Source: Monoplex corrugatus
Taxonomy: Eukaryota; Mollusca; Gastropoda; Littorinimorpha; Ranellidae
Reading direction: 5' to 3'
Assembly: GCA_030674185.1 (NCBI GenBank)
Contig: CM060307.1
Location: 44,394,681 to 44,458,680 of the forward strand
Length of the DNA: 64,000 nt
Below, one piece after another: positions 46,947-59,548 of this stretch. Positions within the stretch are counted from its first letter, which is position 1, and every line of letters begins with the position of its first letter. Position numbers and translations under genes: made by a program. The notes below the pieces were generated by a model that saw only the letters and a program-made list of their open reading frames with translations, had not been told where the DNA came from and did no database searches.

Positions 46947-48060
46947 CTGGGAAAGTTCTGCGGAAGGTGCGGACAGACTCTGCCACGATGGTTCTCGTGG
47001 CGCCTCGATGGCCTGCCCAAACATGGTTTCTGGAACTGCTGCACCTGTCCCATGTGCCTCCAATAAAACACACTGTCACAGGCCGGTCCTTGCTTCAACC
47101 AAGGTCACGCATTCTGCACAGCAACCCGGAGGCTCTAAACCTTCCTGCTTGGCTGCTGTGCAGGCCTCAATGTCTCCATTAGACTTGTCCCCGGCAGTGA
47201 TCGGCCCTGTGGTGCCCTCCTCAGTGAAGGGACGCAGGGCAGCCATCTGCAATACCATCAGTCAGTCGGGTAGTCCTTCATTCGTCGAACAACCCTGTCC
47301 TGCTGGATATTGTCCGTAGGGCTTCCCTTCGGGAAGCCTGACCCCCCGCGGCACCCGGCCGGGGATCTCCTTCTCGTCCCCTCCTCCCTGGGACTTTCAC
47401 CTTAACGAGCCCATCAGGGAGTGTTCTCCCAACTTCCTCACATTTCGGACGGCCTTTCTACTCACTCTAGCGTCGGGGAGGCACTGTAGCGAAGTGCACG
47501 CTCTTGGCGGACTCCCCGGGGATGTTGCTTTTGAACCGGAGGGCTCAATGTCTCTCCGCCTACTTCTGGATTTCTTGGCCAAGAACCAGTCGCCAGGTTC
47601 TCCTACTCTGTCTATCTCCATTCATCCCCTGATGTCTATCCTTGCTCCGGATGACGAAATCTTCTCGCCAGAAGCAGCACCACTTGTTTCTCTCTTACAA
47701 CAAAAGTTATAAGAAGGCCATTAGCCACGCATCCACCTCTCGATGGCTGTGAACAGTCATCAAGGATGCGTATGCCAGGCCGGGCTCAGATTCGGCTGTC
47801 TTCTCCCTGAGGCCCCATGAGATTAGAGCATGGGCCTTGTCACTGGCGTTCACTCAGTGCCAGCCCCCTGAGTGTCCTGGACGCCACGCATTGGCGTTCT
47901 CCGGGCACGTTCATTCCATCCTACCGGCGCGATGTCTACCATCTGCGCGACGATGGATCTAGGGGTATCGCTTCCACTGTGGTGGCTCAACACCCCATCT
48001 CTGCTGCACACCCTGACTTGTCTCATTCCTCCAGGCGTTAACCAGGTAAGCCCTCCTTCC
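46947..48060 (+). pseudogene. DIRS tyrosine recombinase region, broken
   Basis: The N-terminal part GKVLRKVRTDSATMVLVAPR (46951-47010) is the usual RT-to-recombinase linker of DIRS elements. The recombinase then reads, across frames, FLTFRTAFLLTLASGRHCSE (about 47435-47495; arginine-containing active-site region), LRPHEIRAWALSLA (47808-47850; the H-x-x-R pair) and HWRSPGTFIPSYRRDV (47889-47936; with the tyrosine that would attack DNA). The four catalytic positions (R, H, R, Y) can therefore be traced but fall in different frames with stops between. In the family this enzyme integrates the circular cDNA without target-site duplication. Confidence 0.8.
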
Positions 48061-48074
48061 GGGTAGCGCTATTC

Positions 48075-48168
48075 TGCATCAGTGAGCCACGGTACAGTAT
48101 GTGTAATTAAAAGGAAATTTTCCTTCTAAAATTACGTTTAATCTAACATACTTACCGTGGCTCACGCA
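48075..48168. repeat. DIRS internal complementary region
   Basis: GCATCAGTGAGCCACGGTAC...TAATTAAAA is the complement of the left terminus. AGGAAATTTTCCTTCTAAAA...TTACCGTGGCTCAC is the complement of the right terminus. The two abut at about 48111. This junction serves as a template for joining ends in DIRS replication. Confidence 0.92.
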
Positions 48169-48230
48169 GAGTCCCTCCCGTCCTCCCCGCCTTCCTGGTT
48201 CCTTCCATTCACAGTCAGGGTCTTGGTTTC

Positions 48231-48406
48231 CTCGAAAAGAGGAAGAGCACATGCGCATGCGCAAGACATGGATACTCTCAGAGTTATGATCCCTTCGGAC
48301 TTTATTGTTTATGAGGCAGAAATGGCAAATCGCTGCCGCTTATTGCATCAGTGAGCCACGGTAAGTATGTTAGATTAAACGTAATTTTAGAAGGAAAATT
48401 TCCTTT
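48231..48406. repeat. DIRS right inverted terminal repeat
   Basis: The inverse of the left repeat up to 48363, then AGTATGTTAGATTAAACG and a terminal AAGGAAAATTTCCTTTT palindrome. 48365-48406 is matched only by the internal complementary region. Confidence 0.92.
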
Positions 48407-48919
48407 TATTTAGACAGTTTTTGTTGTTCAGTTTGGTGCGTATAGTATCCACTCAAACTTTGTTTCTACTTACAAGTCATAGTTTTCAAGGCACTGTTTG
48501 GGTTCTTATGGAAAAATAGACAAGTAGGAGTCAGTGTCCAAATGTCAAAAGATGCAAACTTGAGCTAACATCTGTCCATACCAAGCTGTGTAGTTACGTG
48601 GCTGTTGTGATTAACAACTTGCGTCAGCAATCAATTCACCACTCTCTTTGAAAGGGGGGAGGGGTGTTATGGTGGTGATGACGGCTAGTTTATTGACTGG
48701 TTAGTTTGTTGGCCACTGGTTGTATGGGTTGATTGTGTTTACGGAACGAATGTTTGTGTAATTATGTGTGTAGAGGGTTCTTATGTGAAAGAGTGCATGG
48801 GTGAATGTGCATAAGGGGCAGGCAACCGAATGTTTCGCTCATTTTAACTCTGGGTTCGAAAAGGTAAAAACAAACCTTGGAGGAAGCGATATGAGAAGGC
48901 GAGAAGAAATTTTAAAGGA

Positions 48920-48924
<5 letters not shown>

Positions 48925-48958
<34 letters not shown>

Positions 48959-48960
48959 AT
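48925..48960. repeat. (GA)n microsatellite
   Basis: GA run inside the paralogous segment. Confidence 0.9.
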
Positions 48961-49387
48961 TAAAGTCAGAACAAAGTTCCTTTTTTGTTTATTGTTTAAA
49001 TGATATAACAAAAGTCATTCAGAGCGACCAGTGGCGTCGGTGTGTCTGCCGGTTTTCTCACTGCATTATGCTGCAACTGGATTTGATTAGTTGTCATCAT
49101 GAAAACCATCCATCCATGCTGAGTTCATTACAGCCCACACAGATTGCCGGTCAAAGAAAAGTACAAACACCAGCCGTCCTTGCATCAAACCACTGGCCAT
49201 GGCATCGGCGACAACTTGGGGTGGAGAAAAAGGAGGTTAGCTTTTATTGAACATTGTAGAAAATAAAGATTTGTGAAAGTTGTGTTTTGTGATGAAGGGA
49301 CTTGTGTTTGCTAAGGAAGGCGGACAGAGCAGGGCTTAGGCTGAGTGGTGTTGTTTGCAGACAGGATAGAGAAGAAAGCCATCAGAG

Positions 49388-49509
49388 ATGTCGCTTACAT
49401 TTTGCATCATGACCCTCATTTCCTGCTTGTTGGAGGGCTGGAGACCAGAACAATGCAGAATCAATACCAATTACACCGCTCCATTTAGACAACATCCAGG
49501 ACAGCGCTG
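49388..49509 (+). CDS. Candidate signal-peptide exon, copy 1
   Basis: GTTGTTTGCAG ending at 49360 resembles a 3' splice site. 27 bases later an ATG opens MSLTFCIMTLISCLLEG then WRPEQCRINTNYTAPF and RQHPGQR. Residues 3-15 form a hydrophobic core like a secretory signal, the following stretch has one Cys and an NYT glycosylation sequon, and a TAA follows at 49511 unless the GT at 49510 is used as a donor (GCTG|GTAATT). A 98% identical copy lies at 60802. If real, it is the first coding exon of a secreted or membrane protein whose other exons are not identifiable here. The equal conservation of about 100 bp upstream of the acceptor means that recent duplication or gene conversion could also explain the identity. 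Family not recognised. Confidence 0.35.
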
Positions 49510-49550
49510 GTAATTGCTGCAGGGACAAAGAAAAGCCGGTAAAAAGTAAA

Positions 49551-49743
49551 TGACAGAGAGAAGGAGAGAGACGGAGGTAGAGAGAGAAACAGAGACAGAG
49601 AGGCAGAGACAGAGACAGAGAGAGACAGAAAGAGAGAGAGAGAGAGATTCATGTGAATTGTTCAAGGAACTAACTGATCCTTGAGATATTGATTTTAAAG
49701 ATCTTGACAACTCTAACAAGAGAGAGAGAGACAGACAGACAGA

Positions 49744-49799
<56 letters not shown>

Positions 49800-49810
49800 A
49801 AGAGAGAGAG
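49551..49810. repeat. (GA)n/(GACA)n tracts with an internal duplication
   Basis: Two GA-rich tracts (49551-49647 and 49720-49812), each followed by the same sequence: ATTCATGTGAATTGTTCAAGG (49648) and ATTCGTGTGAATTGCTCAAGG (49813), then TGATTTTAAAGATCTTGACA. A roughly 165-bp piece was thus tandemly duplicated in this copy only. Confidence 0.8.
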
Positions 49811-49901
49811 AGATTCGTGTGAATTGCTCAAGGAGCTAACTGAACACTGACAAACTGATTTTAAAGATCTTGACAACTCTTAACAATCTTTACGTCTTCT
49901 T

Positions 49902-50175
49902 TGACATTCAATCATGTTTGCTATTACATCTTCTTTGTCATTGCATATTCTTTGTCATCACATCTTCTTTGTCATTACATTTTCTTTGTCATCACATCTT
50001 CATTGTCATTACATTTTCTTTGTCATTACACCTTCTTTGTCATTACATTTCCTTTGTCATCACATCTTCTTTGTCACTATTCATCTTCTTTGTCATTAAA
50101 TCTTCTTTGTCGGTTGCATCTTCTTTGTCACATTTTCTTTGTCGCCAGATCTTCTTCGTCATTACATCATCATTG
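49902..50175. repeat. 16-17-bp minisatellite, about 15 units
   Basis: Units of the form TTCTTTGTCATTACATC with TCACATC and TTGCATC variants. Leu/Ser/Phe-rich frames here are artefacts. Confidence 0.9.
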
Positions 50176-50583
50176 TATGAGTAAAGGGCAAAAAAATCAG
50201 AGGTCACTTTATGTGTTAAAGATTTTGATACTATTTTTTGACACACATACTTTCCACCTAATAGGAGAGAATCTGAAAATCGCACAGCTTTGAATTAATG
50301 TTCACTTTAAAGTTTAGTTTGGGCATAAAGGTCAGGAAATAAGTGTGCCAATGAAAGAGTCAGAATATGTGACACACAGAAGCAAAGTTCAAGTGACTAT
50401 AACATAGCACTAAAACGATGGTGACAAAAAAATAAGAGGCCATTTTATCTCGTGTCCTTATATAGCGACACTGGTCTAAAGAGAATCACACAGAAAGGCA
50501 AAAGTCAGGTAACTACTTCGTCGGAGCAATCACTGAGTAATATGAAGATCAATATTCAGGATGTTATAGAGTACAGGTCTATT

Positions 50584-52649
50584 GAACCACTGGTATATTG
50601 AATATGATTGTCATACAGAACTATTGGTATGTTGAATATGATTGTAATACAGAACTATTGGTATATTGAATATGATTGTCATACAGAACTATTGGTGTGT
50701 TGAATATGATTGTAATACAGAACTATTGGTATGTTGAATATGATTGTAATACAGAACTATTGGTATGTTGAATATGATTGTAATACAGAACTATTGGTAT
50801 ATTGAATATGATTGTAATACAGAACTATTGGTATATTGAATATGATTGTAAACAGAACTATTGGTATATTGAATATGATTGTAATACAGAACTATTGGTA
50901 TATTGAATATGATTGTAATACAGAACTATTGGTATGTTGAATATGATTGTCATACAGAACTATTGGTATGTTGAATATGATTGTAATACAGAACTATTGG
51001 TATATTGAATATGATTGTAATACAGAACTATTGGTATGTTGAATATGATTGTAATACAGAACTATCGGTAATTGAATATGATTGTAATACAGAACTATTG
51101 GTATGTTGAATATGATTGTAATACAGAACTATCGGTATATTGAATATGATTGTCATACAGAACTATTGGTATGTTGAATATGATTGTAATACAGAACTAT
51201 TGGTATATTGAATATGATTGTAATACAGAACTATTGGTATGTTGAATATGATTGTAATACAGAACTATCGGCATATTGAATATGATTGAATACAGAACTA
51301 TTGGTATGTTGAATATGATTGTAATACAGAACTATTGGTATGTTGAATATGATTGTAATACAGAACTATTGGTATGTTGAATATGATTGTAATACAGAAC
51401 TATTGGTATGTTGAATATGATTGTAATACAGAACTATGGTATGTTGAATATGACTGTAATACAGAACTATTGGTATGTTGAATATGATTGTAATACAGAA
51501 CTATTGGTATAATTGAATATGATTGTATACAGAACTATTGGTATATTGAATATGACTGTAATACAGAACTATTGGTATGTTGAATATGATTGTAATACAG
51601 AACTATTGGTATGTTGAATATGATTGTAATACAGAACTATGGTATGTTGAATATGACTGTAATACAGAACTATTGGTATGTTGAATATGATTGTAATACA
51701 GAACTATTGGTATATTGAATACGATTGTAATACAGAACTATTGGTATATTGAATATGACTGTAATACAGAACTATTGGTATGTTGAATATGATTGTAATA
51801 CAGAACTATTGGTATGTTGAATATGACTGTAATACAGAACTATCGGTATATTGAATATGATTGTAATTCAGAACTATTGGTATGTTGAATATGATTGTAA
51901 TACAGAACTATTGGTATGTTGAATATGATTGTAATACAGAACTATTGGTATATTGAATATGATTGTAATACAGAACTACTGGTATGTTGAATATGATTGT
52001 AATACAGAACTATCGGTATATTGAATATGATTGTAATACAGAACTATTGGTATGTTGAATATGATTGTAATACAGAACTATTGGTATATTGAATATGATT
52101 GTAATACAGAACTATCGGTATATTGAATATGATTGTAATACAGAACTATTGGTATATTGAATATGATTGTAATACAGAACTATTGGTATATTGAATATGA
52201 TTGTCATACAGAACTATTGGTATGTTGAATATGATTGTAATACAGAACTATTGGTATGTTGAATATGATTGTAATACAGAACTATCGGTATATTGAATAT
52301 GATTGTAATACAGAACTACTGGTATGTTGAATATGATTGTAATACAGAACTATTGGTATATTGAATATGATTGTAATACAGAACTATCGATATATTGAAT
52401 ATGATTGTAATACAGAACTACTGGTATGTTGAATATGACTGTAATACAGAATTACCGGTATGCTGAATAAGATTGTAATACAGAATTACCGGTATGTTGA
52501 ATATGATTGTAATACAGAATTACCGGTATGCTGAATAAGATTGTAATACAGAACCATTGGTATATTGAATATGATTGTAATACAGAACTATTGGTATGTT
52601 GAATATGTTTGCAATGCAGAACTACTGGTATACTGAATATGATTGTAAT
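50584..52649. repeat. 34-bp minisatellite, about 61 units (2.07 kb)
   Basis: The period is 34 bp (GAAC... at 50584 and 50618). Unit core GAACTATTGGTATGTTGAAT, followed by ATGATTGTAATACA. Very homogeneous; common variants are ATATTG for ATGTTG, CGG for TGG, and GTCATACA for GTAATACA. Stops in every frame, so it is non-coding. The paralogous segment has one candidate unit at 62291-62324. Confidence 0.95.
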
Positions 52650-53774
<1,125 letters not shown>

Positions 53775-54108
53775 CGATTCAGATTCACATTCATATTCAC
53801 ATTTATTTTTACAAGACTTCAGTAATGCAAGAAGGCTAATTGGTCTTCAAGGATTGAGAAATCAACCTATATCTTCAATGTTTTATACCAAGGCAGCCAG
53901 ACAATGTCCTGCTCTTCAGGATTTTCAACTGCCGTGGGATCTTTAGCGTGCGCAGCCAGAAGGCACAAGGGTCCGACTCGTTTCTTCGTCCCCTTCCGAA
54001 GGACTAGATGTTCAGTTCGATTTCCCGGCCAAACTGAAGCAAACCCTGGAACCTCGAGTTTAGTTAGTGGTAGGCGAACGTCTGAACCATTCTGCCACTC
54101 TTCTTCTC
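53775..54108 (-). mobile_element. tRNA-derived SINE, family A, copy 3
   Basis: Shares CATTCATATTCACATTTATT, CAAGAAGGCTAATTGG, TGCCGTGGGATCTTTAGCGT, GTTCAGTTCGATTTCCCGG, CCCTGGAACCTCGAGTTTAG and GCGAACGTCTGAACCATTCT with the other two copies. The central CGGGCTGCTC part is missing, so this copy has an internal deletion. Head at high coordinate. Confidence 0.78.
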
Positions 54109-54194
54109 ACTCTAGAAATGTTTGTTGGTACCCACAGTAACTGAGAATGGACGCGTGTCTACACAGATCAAGCTATAAAGAATGGAGGCAGGGA

Positions 54195-54740
54195 TCCTTT
54201 ATCCACTATCTTGATGGAAGGTCAGTAAAATGTCCATCAATAACAGGACAGAACTGACAGCTGTATTGGAAGCAGCAAAAATCATAAAAGCAGAAGTTCC
54301 GCAAACATCCAAAGTTTTTTTCTTCAAGACTGCAGATTATTAACAGAGAGATACAGTCTCCCGCTAACAGTCTTATCAGATCCGTTTTGAAAGAACTAAC
54401 AGAACTAGCACACATCATGCCGTGCATAGGGCAGTGGACTCCTGCCCACTGTGAAATCTGTGGAAACGACTAGGCAGACTCTGGCGAAGGCAAGGAGCAG
54501 ACTACAACAGCAGCAACACCTTACCTCCGTCAGAGAGTCGAAGACATCATAAAGAAACTTCCAACCGGAACACAACAGAAACCACATTACTTTGAGTGGC
54601 AGCCACAAACCACAATCTTCAATTGCAGCATAATCATTATGTGCCAAATGAGGCTGGTCATTTCCAGACAAGACCGTCGTCTCCAGAATACACTGTACAG
54701 CTATGCCCACTGTTCAGAAAGAAAAGAAATGATCAGTAGC
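54195..54740 (+). pseudogene. LINE RNase H fragment
   Basis: Broken translation gives NNRTELTAVLEAAKIIKAEV (54230-54290; catalytic Glu helix), a decayed strand with KVFFFKTADY, LIRSVLKELTELAHIMPC-like residues, QWTPAHCEICGND (54431-54470; the W-PAHC-GN signature) and VEDIIKKLPTGTQQKPHYF (54540-54597). A family distinct from, but related in layout to, the fragment at 1480-2010. Stops and frameshifts throughout. Confidence 0.8.
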
Positions 54741-54939
54741 CAAATAGGACAACTCCGGAAGAGCTGCTGTGGGACAACAATGAGGACTTTATAAAAACCA
54801 CATTCTTCATCCAGGCCTCTGAATTGATTGTTTGAAGCGAAGTCATGCTCGAATGAAAACGAAAACGAAAAGAAACAGTCCAAGCTTTAGCATGATTGTA
54901 CAAATGACAGAAAAAGTGTTTCACTCCTTTGCCAGGGGA
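54741..54939. other. Continuation of LINE fragment or flank
   Basis: No clear motif. May be the 3' untranslated end of the element before it. Confidence 0.35.
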
Positions 54940-55265
54940 TGGACTAACGCTAGTCTGCCCGACTCTTGACCAACACAAAACCTCTTCTCTGATTCCGTTT
55001 TTCTTTCACTCTTCTCAACATGGACTACAGTGTAATTTCCAAAAGAAAAGAATAAAGAAACAAAGAAGAAGAGAAGAGAGAGAGAGAGAGTGACAGAGAC
55101 ACAAAGAGAGAGAGGAAGAAAGGAAGACAGAACGGAGGGAAAAACAGCAACTAACAGCCGAAAATGTACTATGGATAGAAATGTGGCTTAATTTAGTGTC
55201 CTCAATCACGTCTTGGGCATTTTACCAGCAGAGAACAAGCACGCGACCGCTGGTTACTTGGAAAT
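54940..55265. repeat. Duplicated block, copy 1
   Basis: GATGGACTAACGCTAGTCTGCCCGACTCTTG and ATTTTACCAGCAG...AACAAGCACGCGACCGCTGG...TTACTTGGAAAT match 63667-64000 in order and orientation, with a purine-rich middle in both. Confidence 0.7.
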
Positions 55266-55374
55266 TGTGTTTGCGCTACCTTATCTGGCATCTGCTATTT
55301 TAAGTTTCAGATGAAAGCATTTGTTTTATTTCATCCTCTGCGTAAGGAGATCGACAGAGCGTCCACCCCATGTT

Positions 55375-55574
<200 letters not shown>

Positions 55575-55639
55575 AAGGAGGGGAGGGAGGGTGGAAGCGT
55601 GAGATTTCTGATTGGAATTTATCAACGTGCAAGTATGTT

Positions 55640-55806
55640 AAAACAGGAAAGCTGGACGGAAAGCGAACACCAGGTAGACCCAGGGAGAAAACGTTCGACG
55701 GACATGCAGGCTGGCTGAGGGCAGAGAGGGTGAAAGATATACTTGCAGCAACAAGAGATAGATTCATATGGAGGGCCATGATCGCCAACGCCACGCAGCA
55801 GGGCAC
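55640..55806 (+). mobile_element. LINE 3' end, family X (best coding copy)
   Basis: Open frame reading KTGKLDGKRTPGRPREKTFD, GHAGWLRAERVKDILAATRD, RFIWRAMIANATQQGT, then directly into a long (ATG)n tail. It begins at AAAACAGGAAAGCTGG; the rest of the element is absent. The C-terminal domain of a LINE ORF2. Confidence 0.85.
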
Positions 55807-55912
<106 letters not shown>

Positions 55913-56949
55913 CTGCAATATGTTCTATAGAACTTCGAAGCTGGTGCTGATCACATATCACCTTGACTGACAGTTTTCTTTCCCTATGGTTCATGCTGAT
56001 GTTATTTTGTACGCTGCTAATTTTTTTCGGTTTGTTTCAAATGTACTTTTTATGTACAGTTTAGCTTTTGCACGTTTGTTTTATTCGTACATCATGTGAG
56101 GTATCATATACGATTATGTTCAAAATGTCATCTAAATGACTTACTTTTTGTGCACATTATTGGACGTATCAAGGCGAGAGTATGTTTAAAACGTCACCTA
56201 AATCGCTTATTGGGCCGAAGAACGATAACCTACTACCTGTGTGAGCAACTCAGGAATTATTGTCTTCTCCTACTTTATCTGTTTCTTCTTTTTTCTTCTA
56301 GTTTTCTTTGTCATTTTCTCCTGTCTCTTATTTTCTTCTATCAATAACGTCATTGTTTAGCCATCTGTGTATTGGTCTGCCTAACATGAGGCATTGCAGG
56401 TGTGTTTCTAGAATGGTAGGCTGATCATTATTTTGTAACTCGCTGGGTGTTTTCTCTGCCTTTTACAGAAGAAAGAACATGGACCAGATCAACCCCTGGT
56501 GACTGTGTGTTTGTATGTTTGGAATGTCTTCCTGTCAGTGGACAAAATAGTCTCAGTAAGCATCTCTCAGCCGTTTGTTCATAAATCTGTGCTAACATGT
56601 CAACGAGTTTTAATCCAACGTAAATCAACTGTCGGCGTCATTAAGCATTGCCCACTCTGTTGCATACATTTCAATGGCCCATGTTTTGGACTAAAAGTTC
56701 CAGACATTGTCATTAACGCCAGCAATGACTGATCAGCTATTTGCAGACGAAGCTATATCCATTTCGGTGTAATTATGGTTAACAAAGAGGAAATTGTTTA
56801 TACGGCAATAATCAGTTTTGGGGGAAAAGGTTTGCATTTCAAACGACACCTGAACCCAATATTGACTCTATGACAGAACTGCATACACATAGGCGCGTAC
56901 GCCCTCACACGTGCATATGCAAGCATGGTTATGCTCACATACCCATAAC
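55913..56949. other. No recognisable gene
   Basis: AT-rich with stops in all frames. No repeat signature recognised. Confidence 0.5.
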
Positions 56950-57200
56950 AGACACATCTTTCAGCCTCTCTGTCCTCAGCCAACCTGCGAGTCCGTCCAA
57001 TATTTTCTCCCTGGGTCTAACTGGGTTCTCTTCCCCCCCCCCCCCCCCCCCCAGTTTTCCTGTTGTGACCAGGTGCTCTAAGTCCCCTTTCCTCATAAAA
57101 TGTCCTACAAATGTTGCTTGTCTTTTCCTAATCTTCTTAATCAATGATCTTCGTGTGTCTACCTCCATCAAGACTGTCTCGTTTGTTGTTGTCAATCACA
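56950..57200 (-). mobile_element. LINE 3' end, family X
   Basis: Minus-strand translation: VDTRRSLIKKIRKRQATFVG, HFMRKGDLEHLVTTGKL, then after a C/G homopolymer (57034-57052) RPREKILDGLAGWLRTERLK. This copy extends furthest upstream and lacks the last 60 bp with the GAT tail. Confidence 0.82.
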
Positions 57201-57558
57201 CTCACAGACTTGTATACCTGGCTTCCAGTTGTAAATGACTTCCTGATTGTCTTCTGGCCAGTGGGAGAGGAGAGAGTGAGAGCAGATGGGCACCATCCTC
57301 CTCTTAATTCCGGCCCAAAGAGAAGTTGAGGTATCTACCGCCTCATTCCTCCACAACTTCAGGCTTATGGGAGGGTGTGTAGTTTTACTTTATCATCAGT
57401 GACACAATCCGATAAGAATGATGTACGCTAATGTAGTCAGTGATTATGTACTTAACAACAGGTTCCAGCTGCTGCCATCCTCTTTGGCCTTGTAACAATG
57501 TGGATCACGCACTACCCTATCGCCAGGGTCAACGTCCGCCACTGTCTTCGTCCGTGTC
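57201..57558. other. No recognisable feature
   Basis: Ordinary sequence between a LINE end and a trinucleotide tract. Confidence 0.5.
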
Positions 57559-57621
<63 letters not shown>

Positions 57622-57731
57622 CGGCGACGGCGACGAGGATGATTACTATTTTCATGATGAGGAGGAGGAGGAGGATAATGATGACGACGACGACGACGAC
57701 TCGACGACGACGACGATGATGATAATGATGA

Positions 57732-57764
<33 letters not shown>

Positions 57765-57772
57765 TGATGTTA
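57559..57772. repeat. (ATG)n, (GAG)n, (GAC)n trinucleotide block
   Basis: ATG/GAT run to 57620, GAC/GAG mixture, then GAC and GAT to 57772. Poly-Asp or poly-Met frames are artefacts. Confidence 0.95.
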
Positions 57773-58639
57773 GTGTTTAATTTAATAATTTTGATAGTCG
57801 AGATGGGGTGGGGAAGAAAGGCAGGAATCTAGTGATCATATGCATCACCCATCAAACTTATTTTCAAAGAAAATGGGACTTTTCGTTCTGTTGAGTATTT
57901 GCTTGATAGAATTCTTGAAATATGTGTTGTATCAAAAAACAAAACAGGATACGTATAGCACAAAAGAGAAAGAACTGATTTTAAAAAATTATGAAGAGTA
58001 CTTCATACGACTAAAATCAAGGGAAATAACTAATTGCTAAAATTGTCAGTGTGTTGCACAATACCACAGCGGGTGTGAGTAATCCCAAGTGTATGAGGTG
58101 ACCCTAGAACGTACATTACTGAAGCTAGTATTACAGACGAAACAAATGCCACAACCAGGTTTTTGTCTGATTGGTTGGTTGGTTTGGTCATGTGGTTTTC
58201 TGGCTGAATGGTTTTTGTCTGTCTCCCTATCTACCTGTCTGTCTGTCTGTCTGTCTGTTTGCCTATCTGTCGCTGTGTCAGTGTGCCTGTCTGTACATAG
58301 CTGTTTGTCATTCTGAATTTGCCTGCAGTCATTTGACCTGAAATCCAGATTAGCCACAAGGCCAATACGATGATTGGTCAGTGCCAAGTGTGATGGATGA
58401 CACAGGTGGACAGTTAGTTTCAAAGTATTTCACTCGCTCCCTCATTTTTCCTGTACCATTTCTCAAGTCTCAAAGAATCACAAAATGGAGAACTGATTAT
58501 TGGATTCAACGGGTTTAAATTCGTATTGTTTTTTGTTTGTTTGTTTGTTTTTTGTTTTGTTTTGTTTTGTTTGTGTCGTTGTTGTTAGTTTTATTTTAGT
58601 ATGTGTAGCAAATCAAGTTTTGCAATTGAAACGCTTCAA
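57773..58639. other. No recognisable gene
   Basis: AT-rich, with a short (CTGT)n run at 58230-58258 and GTTT-rich sequence at 58528-58580. Confidence 0.5.
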
Positions 58640-58930
58640 CTCCCTCCAGCGAAAAACTGGCCACAGCACAGTGCCACCCATATTCGCCTGTGTGTATCTG
58701 CATTTTTATTTATCCCTGAAATGGGATTTTCAACAGATTTTTGCAAGGAAAAACTCTGTTGTTGCCTTGGGCTCTTTAACTTGTGTTAAGTGCATGGTGC
58801 ACACGGGTCTACAGTTTACCATCTCACCTAGAAACCTGTCACTCAGACCACCACTCAAGGCCTGCTAGAGGGGGAAGGAAAATTCCTGTCTGACGGATAA
58901 TAACTGATGACAGTGATGCCAAACGCTCAC
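58640..58930 (-). mobile_element. SINE-like repeat, family B, copy 1
   Basis: Landmarks: CACAGTGCCACCCAT, GCATTTTTATTTATCCCTG, GGATTTTCAACAGATTTTTG, TTGCCTTGGGCTCTTTAAC, TTAAGTGCATGGTGCACACG, CAGACCACCACTCAAGGCC, TAGAGGGGGA. These match, in order, a long gastropod SINE consensus I recall. The same core is present at 62985-63215. Strand given on the assumption that the head lies at the right. Confidence 0.6.
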
Positions 58931-58939
58931 AACCAATAC

Positions 58940-59170
58940 CTGGCCTTGAGACGTGCCTGTGAACTGGATAAGGTTTCATGGGATTTTGCTTAGAGGGGGG
59001 GGGGGGGCAGTCTTCCGAACGATGGCCCAACACAATCACTTTTAGTTAGGAGCTGGTCAGTGGTGAAAAATCGTACGGTGAGTTGAACTAATGGGGTTTG
59101 GAACCCACGGCCTCCTGGTCAGTAGTTCGTTGTACTGACCACATGGCCACAATGACTGTTAGGCCACTGA
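58940..59170 (-). mobile_element. tRNA-derived SINE, family C, copy 1 (degraded)
   Basis: Shares with 59549-60173: GGTCAGTGGTGAAAAATCGTA, ATGGGGTTTGGAACCCACGGCC (degraded B box inside) and TCCTGGTCAGTAGTTCGTTGTAC. The head is at the right, so minus strand. Confidence 0.6.
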
Positions 59171-59295
59171 AGTTTTTCTTCAATCCCCATATCTGTGATG
59201 CAGCTTAATGGGCAGTTATCCCTACAAGCTTCGTTTGCTTCTACACTAAGCCCTATAGCTTTTATTGACTCGTTTAGGTTCTCTTGAAAAATAAA

Positions 59296-59332
59296 TGAGC
59301 CTTAGTCTGAGTCTGAGTCTGAGTCTGAGTGC
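59296..59332. repeat. (GAGTCT)n hexamer, about five units
   Basis: TAGTCTGAGTCTGAGTCTGAGTC-type run, perhaps a SINE tail. Confidence 0.85.
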
Positions 59333-59533
59333 AGGATTCATACTGGAGCTAAGAACTAAAACGCCAAGCTGTGTAATGGAGAGGATACAGGCGTTGTGGT
59401 TAACAACGTGTGTAAGCAGTAAATTCACCCACTCCACTCTATTGGGTTTTGGTAGTGGTGGTGATTAGCACATCGGTTGCTTGCTTGCTTGCTTGCTTGC
59501 TAAGTTGGTTGGCTGGTTGTTAGTGGGTGGATT

Positions 59534-59548
59534 GTTGAATATGAGTGT
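59534..59548. repeat. Target-site duplication of SINE, left copy
   Basis: GTTGAATATGAGTGT, repeated exactly at 60174-60188. Confidence 0.85.

Larger units (their letters stand above)
42743..48406 (+). mobile_element. DIRS-type tyrosine-recombinase retrotransposon, structurally complete
   Basis: 5.66 kb with the hallmark architecture of DIRS1-like elements: inverted terminal repeats (42743-42892 and 48231-48406) that match except for one base over about 125 bp. An internal complementary region (48075-48168) joins the complement of the left terminus to the complement of the right terminus. Between them, in order, are a proline-rich gag-like region, RT with RNase H, and a tyrosine-recombinase region. 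Markedly GC-richer than flanking DNA. All coding regions carry frameshifts or stops and the RT core is partly deleted, so the copy is non-autonomous. Such elements replicate through a circular intermediate that the recombinase integrates. Confidence 0.9.
48578..50583. repeat. Paralogous segment, copy 1
   Basis: Co-linear with 59369-62290. Shared landmarks: AAGCTGTGTA...GATTAACAACTTGCG...CAATTCACCAC (48580-48640), TAAATGATATAACAAAAG...GTCGGTGTGTCTGCC (48995-49055), TTTGATTAG...AAACCATCC (49080-49115), the 98% block 49262-49507, (GA)n, TTCATGTGAATTGTTCAAGG...TTTTAAAGATCTTG, ATACTATTTTTTGACACACA...TTTCCACCTAATA (50228-50264), and CACAGAAAGGCAAAAGTCAGG (50488). Identity is perhaps 65-75% outside the central block. 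Confidence 0.75.

Noticed and set aside
49870..50293. Leu/Phe/Ser-rich frames resembling a multipass membrane protein
   Set aside because: Product of the TTCTTTGTCATTACATC minisatellite.
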